Source: Microstegium vimineum
Lineage: Eukaryota > Streptophyta > Magnoliopsida > Poales > Poaceae
NCBI GenBank assembly: GCA_022036555.1
Contig: CM039126.1
Span: 26,765,935-26,829,934 of the forward strand
Direction of reading: 5' to 3'
Length of the DNA: 64,000 nucleotides
The position numbers were made by a program, and so were the translations under genes. The first letter of the stretch is position 1. Each line of letters begins with the position of its first letter. Below, in pieces: positions 1 through 10,152 of this stretch. The notes below the pieces were generated by a model. That model did no database searches. It saw nothing but the letters and a program-made list of their open reading frames with translations, and was not told the DNA's origin.

Positions 1-716
1 GATCTTCGCACTAGTGCTAATGCGAAGATCATTGAAGCTATCTTCTAAGTTTAAAAGCGCCATTCTTTCTTCTACTGCCCTCTCCGCTAGCTTTGTGTTG
101 CTTTCCCTAAGCCTAGCAACTACGCACAACATCTTCTCCATGTCGCTCTCCTCGTCCTCCTCTTGGAATTGGCCTGGAGGGCCGGAGATGGAAGGCGGGT
201 TGCTGGTTTGCAGGACCGACTTGTGGGATGCCTCGGACCCAAGGGAGTTGCGTGCCTCCCTCCGCTCCTCGGAGGTGAGGGGAGGAACAGGCACCTTGCC
301 TACTCCTGGTCCACCATGGGCCCTTTGAAGGCACATCCACGCCGGGGTCGATGGCAAGTACGAGCTGGTGTAGCCCGTGCTTGTATCGCCTTCGGTGGTG
401 GACACGATGGCCTTCTTCACCCCCAATTGGCCGGTGGTCAGCCTTTTGGGAGTTACTGGACGTGCCGCCGGCTTGTTTAGATTGCGGCGAGGAGACATTG
501 ATCGGGCAATGCTCCTCATCCTCTCTGAGTGCCAGGAGACGGTCGGCCGACCCCCCTAGGGGTGCTCGACTTGGCTGGCGGCGGCGGCATGGCGAGGGAA
601 GCAACGTCGAGGACTTCGACGGCCATGGCATCGACATTGATGGGGACTTGAACCTTGGAAGGGCTTCCATTGAAGGGGATGAGTAGCATCTTTCCATTGC
701 TTTTTGGTGGAGCCAT
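1..716 (-). pseudogene. Accessory reading frame downstream of integrase in element A
   Basis: Beyond the integrase end, element A has a coding-like stretch on the same strand as pol. It starts at an ATG at 716 (MAPPK...) and is open to about 519. It then continues in another frame to the window edge, giving a Ser/Pro-rich region followed by a Glu/Arg-rich, probably coiled-coil segment (EEDEESDMEKML and onward). The change of frame implies an indel. Element C has a related but much shorter start at 61370 (MIPPK...), so the frame is a shared part of this family. Athila-type elements often carry an env-like ORF here, but I see no signal peptide or membrane segment, so I do not call it env. Function unknown. 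Confidence 0.45.
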
Positions 717-1187
717 GGTGAGGATCAAGGAGGGTGTGCAAGGATGCAATGAGTGATGGAGGGTCTGCTAGTTGTGAAGAAGAGCAAGGTAGGAGGACGA
801 AGAAGAAGGAGAGGGGGTTAAGAAGATGGATTGCAATGTTTAGCGCCTTTGTTCTCGCTCAGATCGCGATGAAACAGAAGGGGAACGTGGGTCCAACGTT
901 CATGTGCAACGGGCACATTGAACAGGCTCGAACCACGGTCGGCCAACCTCCTTTTGAAAGGTCTGGTCCGACCGAGCTAGGTTTGGAACACCCACGAGTC
1001 AGGTGAGGTAGGTCGTGCAACCTCGGGCTGAAAGGCCTCAAGATGAGGTTGGCCGACCTCCTATTTGGGCCAAATGGTCCAAGGTTTTTCATGGGAGGAG
1101 ACAAGGTTAAATCTAGGCTAAGTCTAAGGTCAAACATGAAAATTGAACAAAAAAGTTAAATCATGTAGATTTTAGATCTAATTTTGA
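717..1187 (-). other. Element A spacer between integrase and the accessory frame
   Basis: No supported coding sequence. The stretch aligns by eye with 61371-61856 of element C: similar GA-rich then GTCGGCCGA-rich segments, and a shared end just before the integrase C-terminus. It is therefore a conserved non-coding part of the retroelement rather than host DNA. Confidence 0.6.
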
Positions 1188-1801
1188 TTAAGAACAAAAA
1201 TCTATCATGTCAGTTTCTTGTTCAGGAGTTTCATGCTCATGGAAAACTTTAACACGTTGGCCATTTACCTTAAATATTTTGTCATAGTCGTCCTGGAGTG
1301 TGATTGCTCCATGAGATGTGGCGTTGACGACGAGGTATGGCCCTTCCCATTTTATTTTTAGTTTCCCATGACCGAAGAGCTTGAATCTTGAGTTGAATAG
1401 CAAGACTTGTCTCCTGGGTTGAATTCCTTGACTTTGATTCTCTTGTCATGCCATCTTTTGGTTCTCTCCTTGTATATTCTGGTATTATGATATGCTTTCT
1501 CTCTCCACTCTTCTAATTCAGAGATTTGCATTCTCCTGAATTTTCCAGCAGTTGGCAGATCCATATTCCACTTCTTGATTGCCCAGTGTGCTTTGAATTC
1601 CAATTCCACAGGCAAATGGCATGTCTTTCCGTATACAAGTTGGTATGGTGTCATACCAATTGGTGTCTTGTATGCGGTCCGATATGCCCACAATGCCTCT
1701 GGTAGCTCGTGCTGCCAAGTTGTACACATCTCATCCATAGTCTTCTACAGAATGTTCTTGATTTGTTTGTTGGATGTTTCTGCTTGACCACTTGTTTGAG
1801 G
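1188..1801 (-). pseudogene. Integrase C-terminal half of element A
   Basis: The translation starts with HPQTSGQAETSN, the end of the integrase catalytic core. It continues through the LPEALWAYRTAYKTPIG block and the KWEGPYLV chromodomain-like region to a stop at 1188. Breaks seen: an in-frame TAG near 1745 directly after the NKQIKNIL block, and a frameshift near 1400 that separates the PGDK segment from the RFKLFGHGKL segment. The N-terminal zinc-binding HHCC domain and the first two catalytic acidic residues are missing: RNase H sequence joins directly to this late core segment near 1802. Insertion of new copies by this enzyme is not possible. Confidence 0.85.
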
Positions 1802-3210
1802 ATGCTTCTTATCTTTGGGTTGGCCTAAGACCGCATCGACAGCATAATCACTAGCATCACACATTATTTCAAAGGGAAGCTTCCAATCAGGGGTTGGATG
1901 ATTGGAGCTGAGACAAGTGCTTTCTTGAGATAGTGAAAAGAATCTAAGCACTCATCATTAAAGTCAAAGGGTGCATCCTTAGCTAGCAAGTTTGTTAAAG
2001 GACAGGCAATTTGAGAGAAATCTTTGATGATCCATCTATAAAAGCCTGCGTGCCCAAGGAAGCTACGAATTCCTTCCACATTCGTGGGAGGTGGAAGCAG
2101 TTCTATAACTTCAATCTTAGCTGTATCCACTTCTATCCCACGTTCGGACACTCTATGTCCTAGCACTATGCCTTCGCAAACTATGAAGTGGCATTTCTCC
2201 CAGTTCAGGACTAAGTGCTTTTCTTCACATCTTTGTAAGACTCTATCTAGATTCTCAAGACAATCATTGAAAGTCTTTCCATAGGCAGAGAAGTCATCCA
2301 TGAAAACTTCCATGATTTCTTCGATCATATCGGAGAAAATGGACATCATGCACCTTTGGAAAGAAGCAGGAGCATTGCATAGGCCAAATGACATTCGCCT
2401 ATATGCATATGTTCCATAGGGGCATGTGAAGGTGGTCTTACTTTGATCATCTGGGTGGATTGGTATTTGATGATAACCCGAATAACCATCAAGGAAACAA
2501 AAGAAAGAATGCTTTGCAAGCCGTTCCAACATCTCATCAATGAAGGGTAACGGGAAGTGATCTTTCTTTTTAGCCTTATTAAGTTTTTGGTAATCGATAC
2601 ACATTCTCCATCCCGTGACGGTCCGTTGAGGAATCAACTCATTCTTCTCATTTCGAACGACCGTCATACCTCCCTTCTTAGGTACTACTTGCACAGGGCT
2701 AACCCATTCGCTATGAGGAACATGGTAGATGATCCCCACATGCGAGAGTTTCAAGACCTCCTTCTTTACTACCTCTCTCATCGCATTATTCAATCTACGC
2801 TGAGGTTCTCTAGATGGGATGGCCTCTGGTTCTATGGGAATGCGATGTGTGGAAAGAGCGTGAGTAATGCCCTTGAGATCTTGGAGAGAGTAGCCTAAGA
2901 CTGATCGATGCTTTTCTAAGACACTGAGGAGCTTGAAGGACTCTTCAGGGGAGAGTTTGTCGCTTATGATCACAGGGGCCTCATGATCGTTGTTTAGGAA
3001 AGCATACCTTAAACTAGAAGGAAGAGGTTTAAGTTCTATAGAGGGCTTAGATGGAGGTTCGGATTTCTCCAGATCTATAGGTTCTTCTAGATCGTCTTCT
3101 TCTTGGATGAAATCTTCAGAGTCTTCTTCTAGATCAGGATGAGAGGATTCTAGAAGAGATGCAACCATCACTTCCTCTATGGGGTCAGATTCTGGGAGTG
3201 ATTTTGTCAT
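1802..3210 (-). pseudogene. Reverse transcriptase and start of RNase H, element A
   Basis: The open frame from 3210 to 1864 (448 codons) begins with an acidic linker (EEDSEDFIQEEDDLEEPIDL) and leads into a Ty3/gypsy reverse transcriptase. Visible blocks are WVSPVQVVPKKGG, YSGYHQIPIHPDDQSKT, FGLCNAPASFQRCM and the catalytic FMDDFSAYG box, in which FMDD replaces the usual YxDD as in many Athila/Tat elements. After the connection segment the frame shifts near 1895. It continues as the first RNase H block (CDASDYAV), then joins abruptly to integrase at about 1802. About 1 kb of RNase H and integrase is deleted. The RT palm itself looks uninterrupted, but the rest of pol is dead. Confidence 0.9.
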
Positions 3211-5596
3211 GGTGTTTATGGAGTTGGTTCTACTCCCAAGATGACCCTTTAGGCTTCATGTCGATGTTTTACCACCGATAGCCTGCCACGGGGTTACCCG
3301 AGATAGTAGTTCGTGCCTCGGCGAATAGTGAAACCTTGGTGGTAGGACACGCAGGGACACATGGTTTATACTGGTTCAGGCCCTCGACAAGGTCAATTAA
3401 TAACCTTACGTCCAGTTGAGTCGATTATTATTGGTCTTGATCGTAATACAAAGTATTGTGCGCCGCTCTGCGTATCAGGTGTTATGTAGTATGTTCAGGT
3501 TGTTCTTTGGGTGATACCCTCACCGGCCCTTTATAGTCCAGGAACTGGTTGAGGTTTGCTCTAATCCTACTCGGTTACAAACTTAGAGTCCTAAGCTGTG
3601 CTTCGGTCTTGTCGTCTTGATCGAGTAGAATTCGGTTTCTTCTGTCCGTCTTCCTTTGTGGGCTGAGGAAAGGAGGCCCAAAGCTTAGGTAAGCCGGTCC
3701 ATGGGTACCCTATAGGATATCCCATCGACAAACCCCCGAGCATCTCATGATTTTTCTTCAATATGCTGGGTTGCTTTTGAAAGCGAGCCGAGTTCTTTTG
3801 AAGCAAAATCGTGAAATGATCTTCACTGTTTGCTTTGGTCAGCTTTTGTTGTTCGAGCAGGTACTATGCTTTCACGGATGTGTGGAATCTTGCTTTCACT
3901 ATTTGCTTTGGTCAGCTTTTGTTGTTTTCTTGCTTTTTTTCTTGTGACTTTTGGCTTTTGGTGGTTCTTCCTGGCTATATATTGCGTTGTGCTTGCACTG
4001 ATAGCTCGATCCTTAGGGTTCGGTGATCATGCTGCTGAGTGAAACTGAGTAGTCCCGGGGCTTATGCCTGCCTTCTGGTAGTCGAGTGGGTAGAAGAATT
4101 CTTGTGAATGGAGTTAGAGGTAGACTGACTCTTCGGTTAGATTTTCCTAGGAAGTTTGGTGTAGCAGGTAGAAGAAGTCTTGTGAGGTAGCTTCCATGCC
4201 TTCTCTGTCTAACTGCCAAACTCTGGACTATCACCGTTGCCTTGACATGGTATGCTCTATCTTTCTGGCCGTGCGTGCTTGCGTTGAATTCTTGCTAAAA
4301 AGGCTAGAGCTGGAGTTGTCCAATCTCATTTTCTAGGAGTGACTTTCTGTCTATGAACCAGGACTTTCTTCAGGCGTTAAGGAAGCTCTGGGTTGTTTTA
4401 CTCTGCGAGTTTTTTACCAAGTGCTGGGTCTTCTTTGGTAGTAGACCTGATCTGTCCTTGGTTTTGGTCTTTATATGTTGTCACTTGTGATCTCTTGTTG
4501 TAGATGAGGTTCGTACTGGCCTTGTATTGGTAGCTTCTGGTTGTTGTATCTGTAAGATCACTGACCGAGTTGTTTTTGGTCTCCAATAATTGTCCCCGGT
4601 TGTATGATTGTCCTTGGAATATTCTTCTGGATATTCCATCTAGTACTCTGATGTACTGCTTTTATGTAGCCGTTTGTATCTCATCAATGTAGTCCTTGTA
4701 GAATCTTTTGCCTTTACTACTCCCTTTATGTACTATTGATGATGTTGTCCTTTCTTCATGGACTTGGTGTATGTGCACCGTTGTTCTTCTATAAATAGCT
4801 GTGGTATGGTTTCCTTGTCACATATCTTCTATTTTTCCTTGTAAGAGGTCCTTGTTATATCATGGATATTGTAGTGGGCGAGCTTGATGAGCCCCCGGGT
4901 TTCTTTCTTCTCTTTCTTGGTTTTAATCTAGTGAATGATGTAGATCTTGTGATAGAGACTAGTTGCAGGCTAGTTCTAAAGTTGTAGAATTCTATGGAAG
5001 GAGCCAAAACAAATGGTGTAGGCCTTGTGATGGTATTGGTGTGTACTGTCATGGACCCTTCAGTCATTTGTTTGTTCTTCCTTCCGGCTTGTTCTGGATT
5101 CGCTGTCTTTGATGATGCCCGTCTTGGACGACTTCTTGGTTCTACTTCCTTTGGTTAGCAAGGATGCACTTCCTCTCGTCTGAAATCAAGTGCTTCCAAG
5201 CTGCTTTTTTTCTGCACGACAATTACCAATTCCGTCTTGTGTAATTTTGACTCCAGTAGTCCCTGCTTGTCGGAGTAGTTTTGTATCTGTTGAGGCGTTG
5301 TATTCTGATGTAAAGCTGTCTATGTATTGATATTTTTCAATAAAGGACTTTCACTAATCACGTTCTGCCGAGTTGTTTTCATCTTCGGCTAACCACTTCT
5401 TCATCATGCTATATTCTGCAGGGTGTAAATGTTTATGGTACTCAACTACGGTTGTCCTGATCTGATCGTTGTTTTTTTCCTTTTCCGATGTGTAATCTTA
5501 GGAAGTAAAAATTTTGGTAACCGTTCCACTATTTTTCCGTAATTGTTGCCTCTGGGTAACGGTTGTTAATGGGAACCAACCTTTTTATTTTACCTT

Positions 5597-5603
5597 TATA
5601 TAA
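5597..5603 (+). promoter_or_regulatory. Candidate TATA box upstream of the PF04195-like gene
   Basis: TATATAA lies about 107 bp before the ATG at 5710 and is followed by a CT-rich leader, a common arrangement in grass genes. It is a sequence match only. A second TATA-like motif at about 4791 could serve the LTR-like region. Confidence 0.35.
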
Positions 5604-5709
5604 GTTCCTTCACCCTTTGTTACCGTGTCTTTCTCCAACTAACAGGAAATTTCTGTCCTTTGTTTTTAGCTTAACCTTCTTTTGTCGTTCTTCCTGGAGT
5701 AATTTTGCA

Positions 5710-8060
5710 ATGAAGGGTAAAGGGATTCTGAAATCTTCCGTACAGCAAGGTGATCTTGATCACTTAGTTGCACGAGGTCTTCTTTCAAGATCGGCTATCT
5801 ATGAATTGCCTGGTGATCAATCGTCCCCAAACCCATCTCCTGATCAATCTCTTCTTTTTGTCTCTTACATTAGATCTGGACATTGTTTTCCACCATCTGA
5901 CTTCTTAATTCAGTTCCTTGATTTCTATAGTCTCCAACTTCACCATCTTATTCCTAATGCTATCCTCTTCCTTTCCTGCTTTGTGCATCTTTGTGAGGCT
6001 TTCATAGGGATCCCTCCTTCTCTTCTGTTCTTCCGCTATTTCTTTCGAGTTCGTTTTACTGGTAGATCAAAGGTTCCTAGTTATGACTGTTGCCTGATTT
6101 AATCCAGGTAGGGTCACAAAAATGCCTTTCCTTCTTTGTCTCTGTCTGAATCTGTCCGTGATTGGGCTGAAAAGTGGTTTTACGTTTCTCAGCCATCTTT
6201 TCCTAAGCCTTTTGATTTATCTTCTCTCCCAGTTTCCCTTCCTTATTGATCTAATAAAATTTCTACTTCTGAAAAGCAAGCCCTTAAGCCTTTGATTGAT
6301 CATCTTAGTTTCTTGAAGCAATTTGGCTTAATAGGCAATGGTATTGTTGCTAGCTTCTTGCGTCACCGAGTTCTTTGTCAGGTTATCTTTATGCTGAGTT
6401 CTTTTTGTTTCTCTTGTTTGCCTTTTGTCTTTTGATGAGTCGAGTTCTTTTTGTTTCTCTTGTCTGTATTTTGTTTCTTGACTTTTTCTTTCTGATTTGC
6501 AGATGGGTATTCGGCTCTTTCTACTGAAGATGAATCGGGTGACCCCTTGAGTCCTTCTGGGTGAGCCTTTTCCTTCTTTTTCCCTTTTTTGTACTTTTAC
6601 TTTCTGATTTGCTGATGCTCGGTCTTCTAATGTAGTCGGGTATCTGCTGATGTTCCTTTTGCTTCTGGCTATGTTATACCCTCTTTTAACGATGGTTTTG
6701 ATTTTGCCATTCCAAAGTTATCTTTTTCTCAGAATGTGGATCAAATTAAGAAGTCTTCTAGCTACATTCCCTTCTTTTGCTTATTTCTTTGATGTTTACC
6801 GAGTTCTTTGTAAAGACTTGTGGTATTTTTTATTGCAGTGTTCCCTTAGGCGGCTCTTCTTCTTCTAAAGCAGTTGTAGATTTGAAGTTGTCTTCTCAAG
6901 GTAATTTTACTTTCTATCCTCTTTAGTTTTTTGTATACTTCTCTGTTGACTTCTTTGTTGTAGGTGACCTGGTGGCTCCCTGTGGTACTGACATGACTGA
7001 GGTGTCTCTTGGGAAGTCTTTCTTGACTTCTCATCCTGTTACCCAAGTTTTTCCCGCGGTCGATCATTCTGTTCCTTTGTCTGCTCGGTCTGAGCGGATT
7101 GGTAGGTTGCTCTCAACCTGGGAATCCTTTTATTCAGAATATGGCGCGGAGCTTAAGGTGCTTTTGCCAGTCCTTGTTTTGTGTTTCTATTTTTCTCGTT
7201 ATTTTTCCCTTATCTTTATTTTTGTCAGCAGGCTTTCCATCAGGATCAAGATGTTCTATTTGGTCCTCAAGAAGAGAGGTTGACTAATCTTATTCAGGGT
7301 AGCCTTAGTAAAGTTGAGGCCAAGTTGTCTCGTGTGAAGGCTGAATTAGTTTGAGTGAAAGAATTGCAGGAGTCTGCTGCTACTCGAGCTTCTGATGAAA
7401 TTGCTGATCTAAAGTCTCAACTTGCTAGTATCATTCGTTCCTTTACTTGTTTTGATTCTGCCAAATTGCTTTTGTTTATTTGCTTGATATTTGTTAGATG
7501 CCGAACGTCAACGTGAAGCTTGGAAAAAAGATCGGGAGCTGATGACCGAGACTCTCCGGTCTTCTGAAAATAAGGTTGAGCATGTAAGTGAATCTGCTGA
7601 TGATACTTTAAAAAAGGCTTAAGATTTGCTGGCTGAGGCTCAGCTGATTTGGGCTGGTGCTGATCATGACCTTGTCCAGGCTTTACAATTGGTTCAGACT
7701 TTGCAAGGGAAGTTGAATTCTGCCCGAGCACAACTTAGATCTCTGCTTGAGGCTGTTAAGCCCAATTATTGCTGTTGTTTGCCGTCCTGGAGATGATAGT
7801 GCTGGTGTGGATAGTATAATTCCAGTGTTGTCTTCATGATTCCATGAGTTTGTGCAGAGTGGATTTGTACGATGTATTAACAATGTTGCTTCCTTTGTTC
7901 GGGCTATTGCTCCTGAGGTTCCTTTGAACCGAATTCTTGAAGATCCTATGGAGGCCGATTTCCTGACTAGGTGGGAACAGTCGAAACCTGAAGTTTAAGA
8001 TCTTTGTAATGAGATCCTTGGGCAGATGAAAGTGTTGCCCCCCCTTTTCCCCGAAAAAAA
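5710..8060 (+). pseudogene. PF04195-like (putative gypsy-type transposon) gene, broken
   Basis: From the ATG at 5710 the protein reads MKGKGILKSS, then a segment with the family pattern PPSDFLIQFLDFY..LQLHHLIPNAI...CEAFIGIPPSLLFFRYFFRV. This is the N-terminal domain of the plant family named putative gypsy-type transposon (PF04195). A stop follows near 6102. Later coding pieces are separated by intron-like blocks ending in TTTGCAG or TGTAG (for example at about 6500, 6650 and 6960). The 3' part (about 7300-7990) encodes a long coiled coil (EIADLKSQLASI, DRELMTETLRSSENK) with internal stops. The role of this family is unknown to me. The coding signal is clear but no full frame survives, and the end may lie in the gap. 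Confidence 0.6.
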
Positions 8061-8078
8061 TTTATTTGTCCTTTGGGA

Positions 8079-8178
8079 NNNNNNNNNNNNNNNNNNNNNN
8101 NNNNNNNNNNNNNNNNNNNNNNNNNNNNNNNNNNNNNNNNNNNNNNNNNNNNNNNNNNNNNNNNNNNNNNNNNNNNNN
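8079..8178. other. Assembly gap of 100 N
   Basis: Exactly 100 N, a conventional size for a gap of unknown length. It falls where the 3' end of the nested plus-strand element should be, so the missing sequence is probably the second terminal repeat. The element's length cannot be taken from these coordinates. Confidence 0.98.
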
Positions 8179-8717
8179 ACTGGAATTGGAAGTGGATTTG
8201 GCCCGATCCAACGTAGATGACTTCGTGGTGGTGTTAAGGAAGGGCCTTCCCAAAATGACGGGGACTTCATGTTAGCTCCATGTCCAGGATGATGAAGTCG
8301 GTGGGGATGTATCGTCTTGGATGTTCACCAAGATATCCCTTGCGAGTCCCTCGGGAAACCTTATCGTTTGATCTGCCATCTGCAGGCAAACACATGTGGG
8401 GACCAACGGTCCTCCTAACAAGTTGTCATAAGTTACCTTAGACATGATGTTGATGCCCGATCCGAGATCGCAGAAGGCGGTGTGAAATGTCTGTTGTCCG
8501 ATTAAGCACTTGATCGTCGGGTGGCCTGGATCTTCCTTCTTCATGATGAAGGGAGGATCGAGAAGATAGCCCAATAGGAGCGAAGTGGAGGCTTACCGAA
8601 CTTGGTTGTTACCATATTCACATGCTCAATTGAATCCTCTGGTTTCCAGGAATTTTACCTTGTTCTATGGATGGCATAGCTGCTGCTAATTGAGCTAATT
8701 GGGTTTCTAGAATTTTA
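8179..8717 (-). pseudogene. Aspartic protease region of element A
   Basis: The frame 8272-8574 encodes a retropepsin-like domain with CDLGSGINIM (Asp about residue 36 of the frame), a variant of the usual D-[ST]-G active-site motif, followed by CLQMADQTIRFPEG. The downstream flap-to-end block (GRPFLNTTTK) lies in a different frame at 8179-8253, so there is a frameshift near 8260. Next to the gap the sequence is at the protease end, consistent with the insertion having split protease from RT. 8575-8717 is the poorly conserved linker to gag and carries stops. Confidence 0.75.
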
Positions 8718-10007
8718 TTAAAAGCTCAATTGATTTTTCATGGCAGTTGAGAAGCTATCCATTTTCTCACCAAAGCTTTCAAGAACTTTATCAGTGGCAA
8801 TCATCTTTTTATTTATACCATCATTAGTCTCATATTTACCAAGAACAAGATCTTTTAATGAAGGTTGGTTATTGTAAGAATTGTAATTATTGTAATTGCT
8901 ATTACCTCCATTACCTTGGTAGAAGGGGAGTGAATTCCAGCTTCCTTGTTGTTGGGGTCGATACCCGTTGTTGTTGTTGTTGTTGCTGATGAAGCTTACG
9001 TCCTCCTTTGATATCTCGGGGCAATTGTTGCCCAAGTGATCATTTCCTCCGCACACCTCGCACCATGGATCTGCTTCAATAGCTTGTGCAGCAGCGATGG
9101 GGTAGATGGCCTCTCGTTCCTTCTTGGAACTTTCTTCTATCTTCTTCATCAGGAGGTCCATCTTGGCAGAGAGCATGTCCACCTCATTGACGGTGTGCAT
9201 ACCTCTTCTCTTCGGCTGGAGTCATTCCTCACCCCATCCTTGGTTGATCACCATCTTCTCGATGAGGTCCTTGGCATTCCTCACTGTGTGTTGGAGGAAC
9301 GCCCCTCCAGTGGCAGCATCAAGGTGACTACGGGCCATGTTGGTCAGCCCGTGGAAGAATCCTTGGATTAAGAGCCAGTCATCTATCCCATGATGAGGAC
9401 ATGCATGAATGTACTCCTGGAGACGCTCCCATGCTTTGGGAATCGTCTCGTCAGATTGTTGCTAGAAGCTCGAGATCTTTCCACGAAGAGCATTGGTTTT
9501 GCCCGTCGGGAAGAACTTCTTGAGGAATGTGTTGGCGCACCTCTCCCATGTAGTGGCTTCTTCTTTGTGGGCGTAGAACCATTGCTTCGCCTTTCCCAAT
9601 AGCGAGAATGGGAAAAGACGAAGGCGAATGGCGTCAGACGCCACTCCCTTGATAGTGAATGTGCCACATAACTCCATGAAGTGTTGGAGATGAGCATTGG
9701 CATCCTCATGGGGCTTTCCGCAGAACGGATTGGCCTGCACCATGTGGATCAAGGCGGGCTTTAGCTCGAAGGTGGCATCCCCGAAGTTGACCTCGGGGCC
9801 CTGAGCTACATGGATAGCTAATGGAGCCGAGAAGTCAGAGATCGCCTTCAGGGCCATAGCTTCCTTGAGTGGTGGTGTAGAGCCTCCTTCCTTGAACGGA
9901 TTCTGGTTCGAGAGGAACCTCTGAGGGGGAACTTGACGACGTCTAGTCCTCTTCACTAGTTGCTCGGGATCTTCTAGGTAGTTTCCCGGCAGTTGGACAC
10001 CGCTCAT
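8718..10007 (-). pseudogene. gag of element A
   Basis: Starting at the ATG at 10007, the protein shows the Athila/Tat gag core: FELKPALIHMVQANPF, then LRLFPFSLLGKAKQWFYA and TGKTNALRGKISSF (retrotransposon gag domain). A TAG at about 9459 interrupts it, and a TGA near 9226 falls where element B has an Arg codon (CGA to TGA, a typical methyl-cytosine change). The 3' part (9200-8718) contains one zinc knuckle, CEVCGGNDHLGNNC (CX2CX4HX4C), then an Asn/Tyr/Gln-rich tail. It would form the virus-like particle and bind RNA. The two nonsense codons make it a pseudogene. Confidence 0.85.
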
Positions 10008-10125
10008 AAACCGTCTGGCTTCACAAGAAAGGAAGACACCGACAGGGGTAAGCCCCTATGACTAATTGATAACTAAGTTAACAAAATCTTTGGTTTCAAT
10101 CTAATTAAAATTTCTTGGCTAAGCT

Positions 10126-10144
10126 CTCCCCGACAACGGCGCTA
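10126..10144 (-). other. Primer binding site of element A (tRNA-Asp type)
   Basis: Read on the minus strand the sequence is TAGCGCCGTTGTCGGGGAG, close to the TGGCGCCGTTGCCGGGGAG type that pairs with plant tRNA-Asp and is typical of Athila/Tat elements. It lies about 8 bp from the inner end of the LTR. Element B has the same site in better condition (33796-33813). Confidence 0.8.
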
Positions 10145-10152
10145 GAAATGCT

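Larger units (their letters stand above)
3259..8078 (+). mobile_element. Plus-strand element nested in A, ending in an assembly gap
   Basis: Element A coding sequence stops at about 3258 and resumes after the gap at 8179, so this block is an insertion between protease and RT. It begins TGTCGATG followed by sequence resembling a grass LTR start (a GCAGGGACACATGG stretch and a GGTTTATACTGGTTCAGG stretch). It has a TATAAATA at about 4791 and then a spliced, coiled-coil-rich gene of the putative gypsy-type transposon family (PF04195-like). The 3' end, including any second LTR and the target duplication, is lost in the N gap. It may be a non-autonomous LTR element. I see no reverse transcriptase in it. 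Confidence 0.6.

Noticed and set aside
113..697. Open frames overlapping the accessory ORF on both strands at 14-697
   Set aside because: The GC-rich sequence keeps several frames open. Only the minus frame beginning MAPPK fits the position of the related element C sequence.
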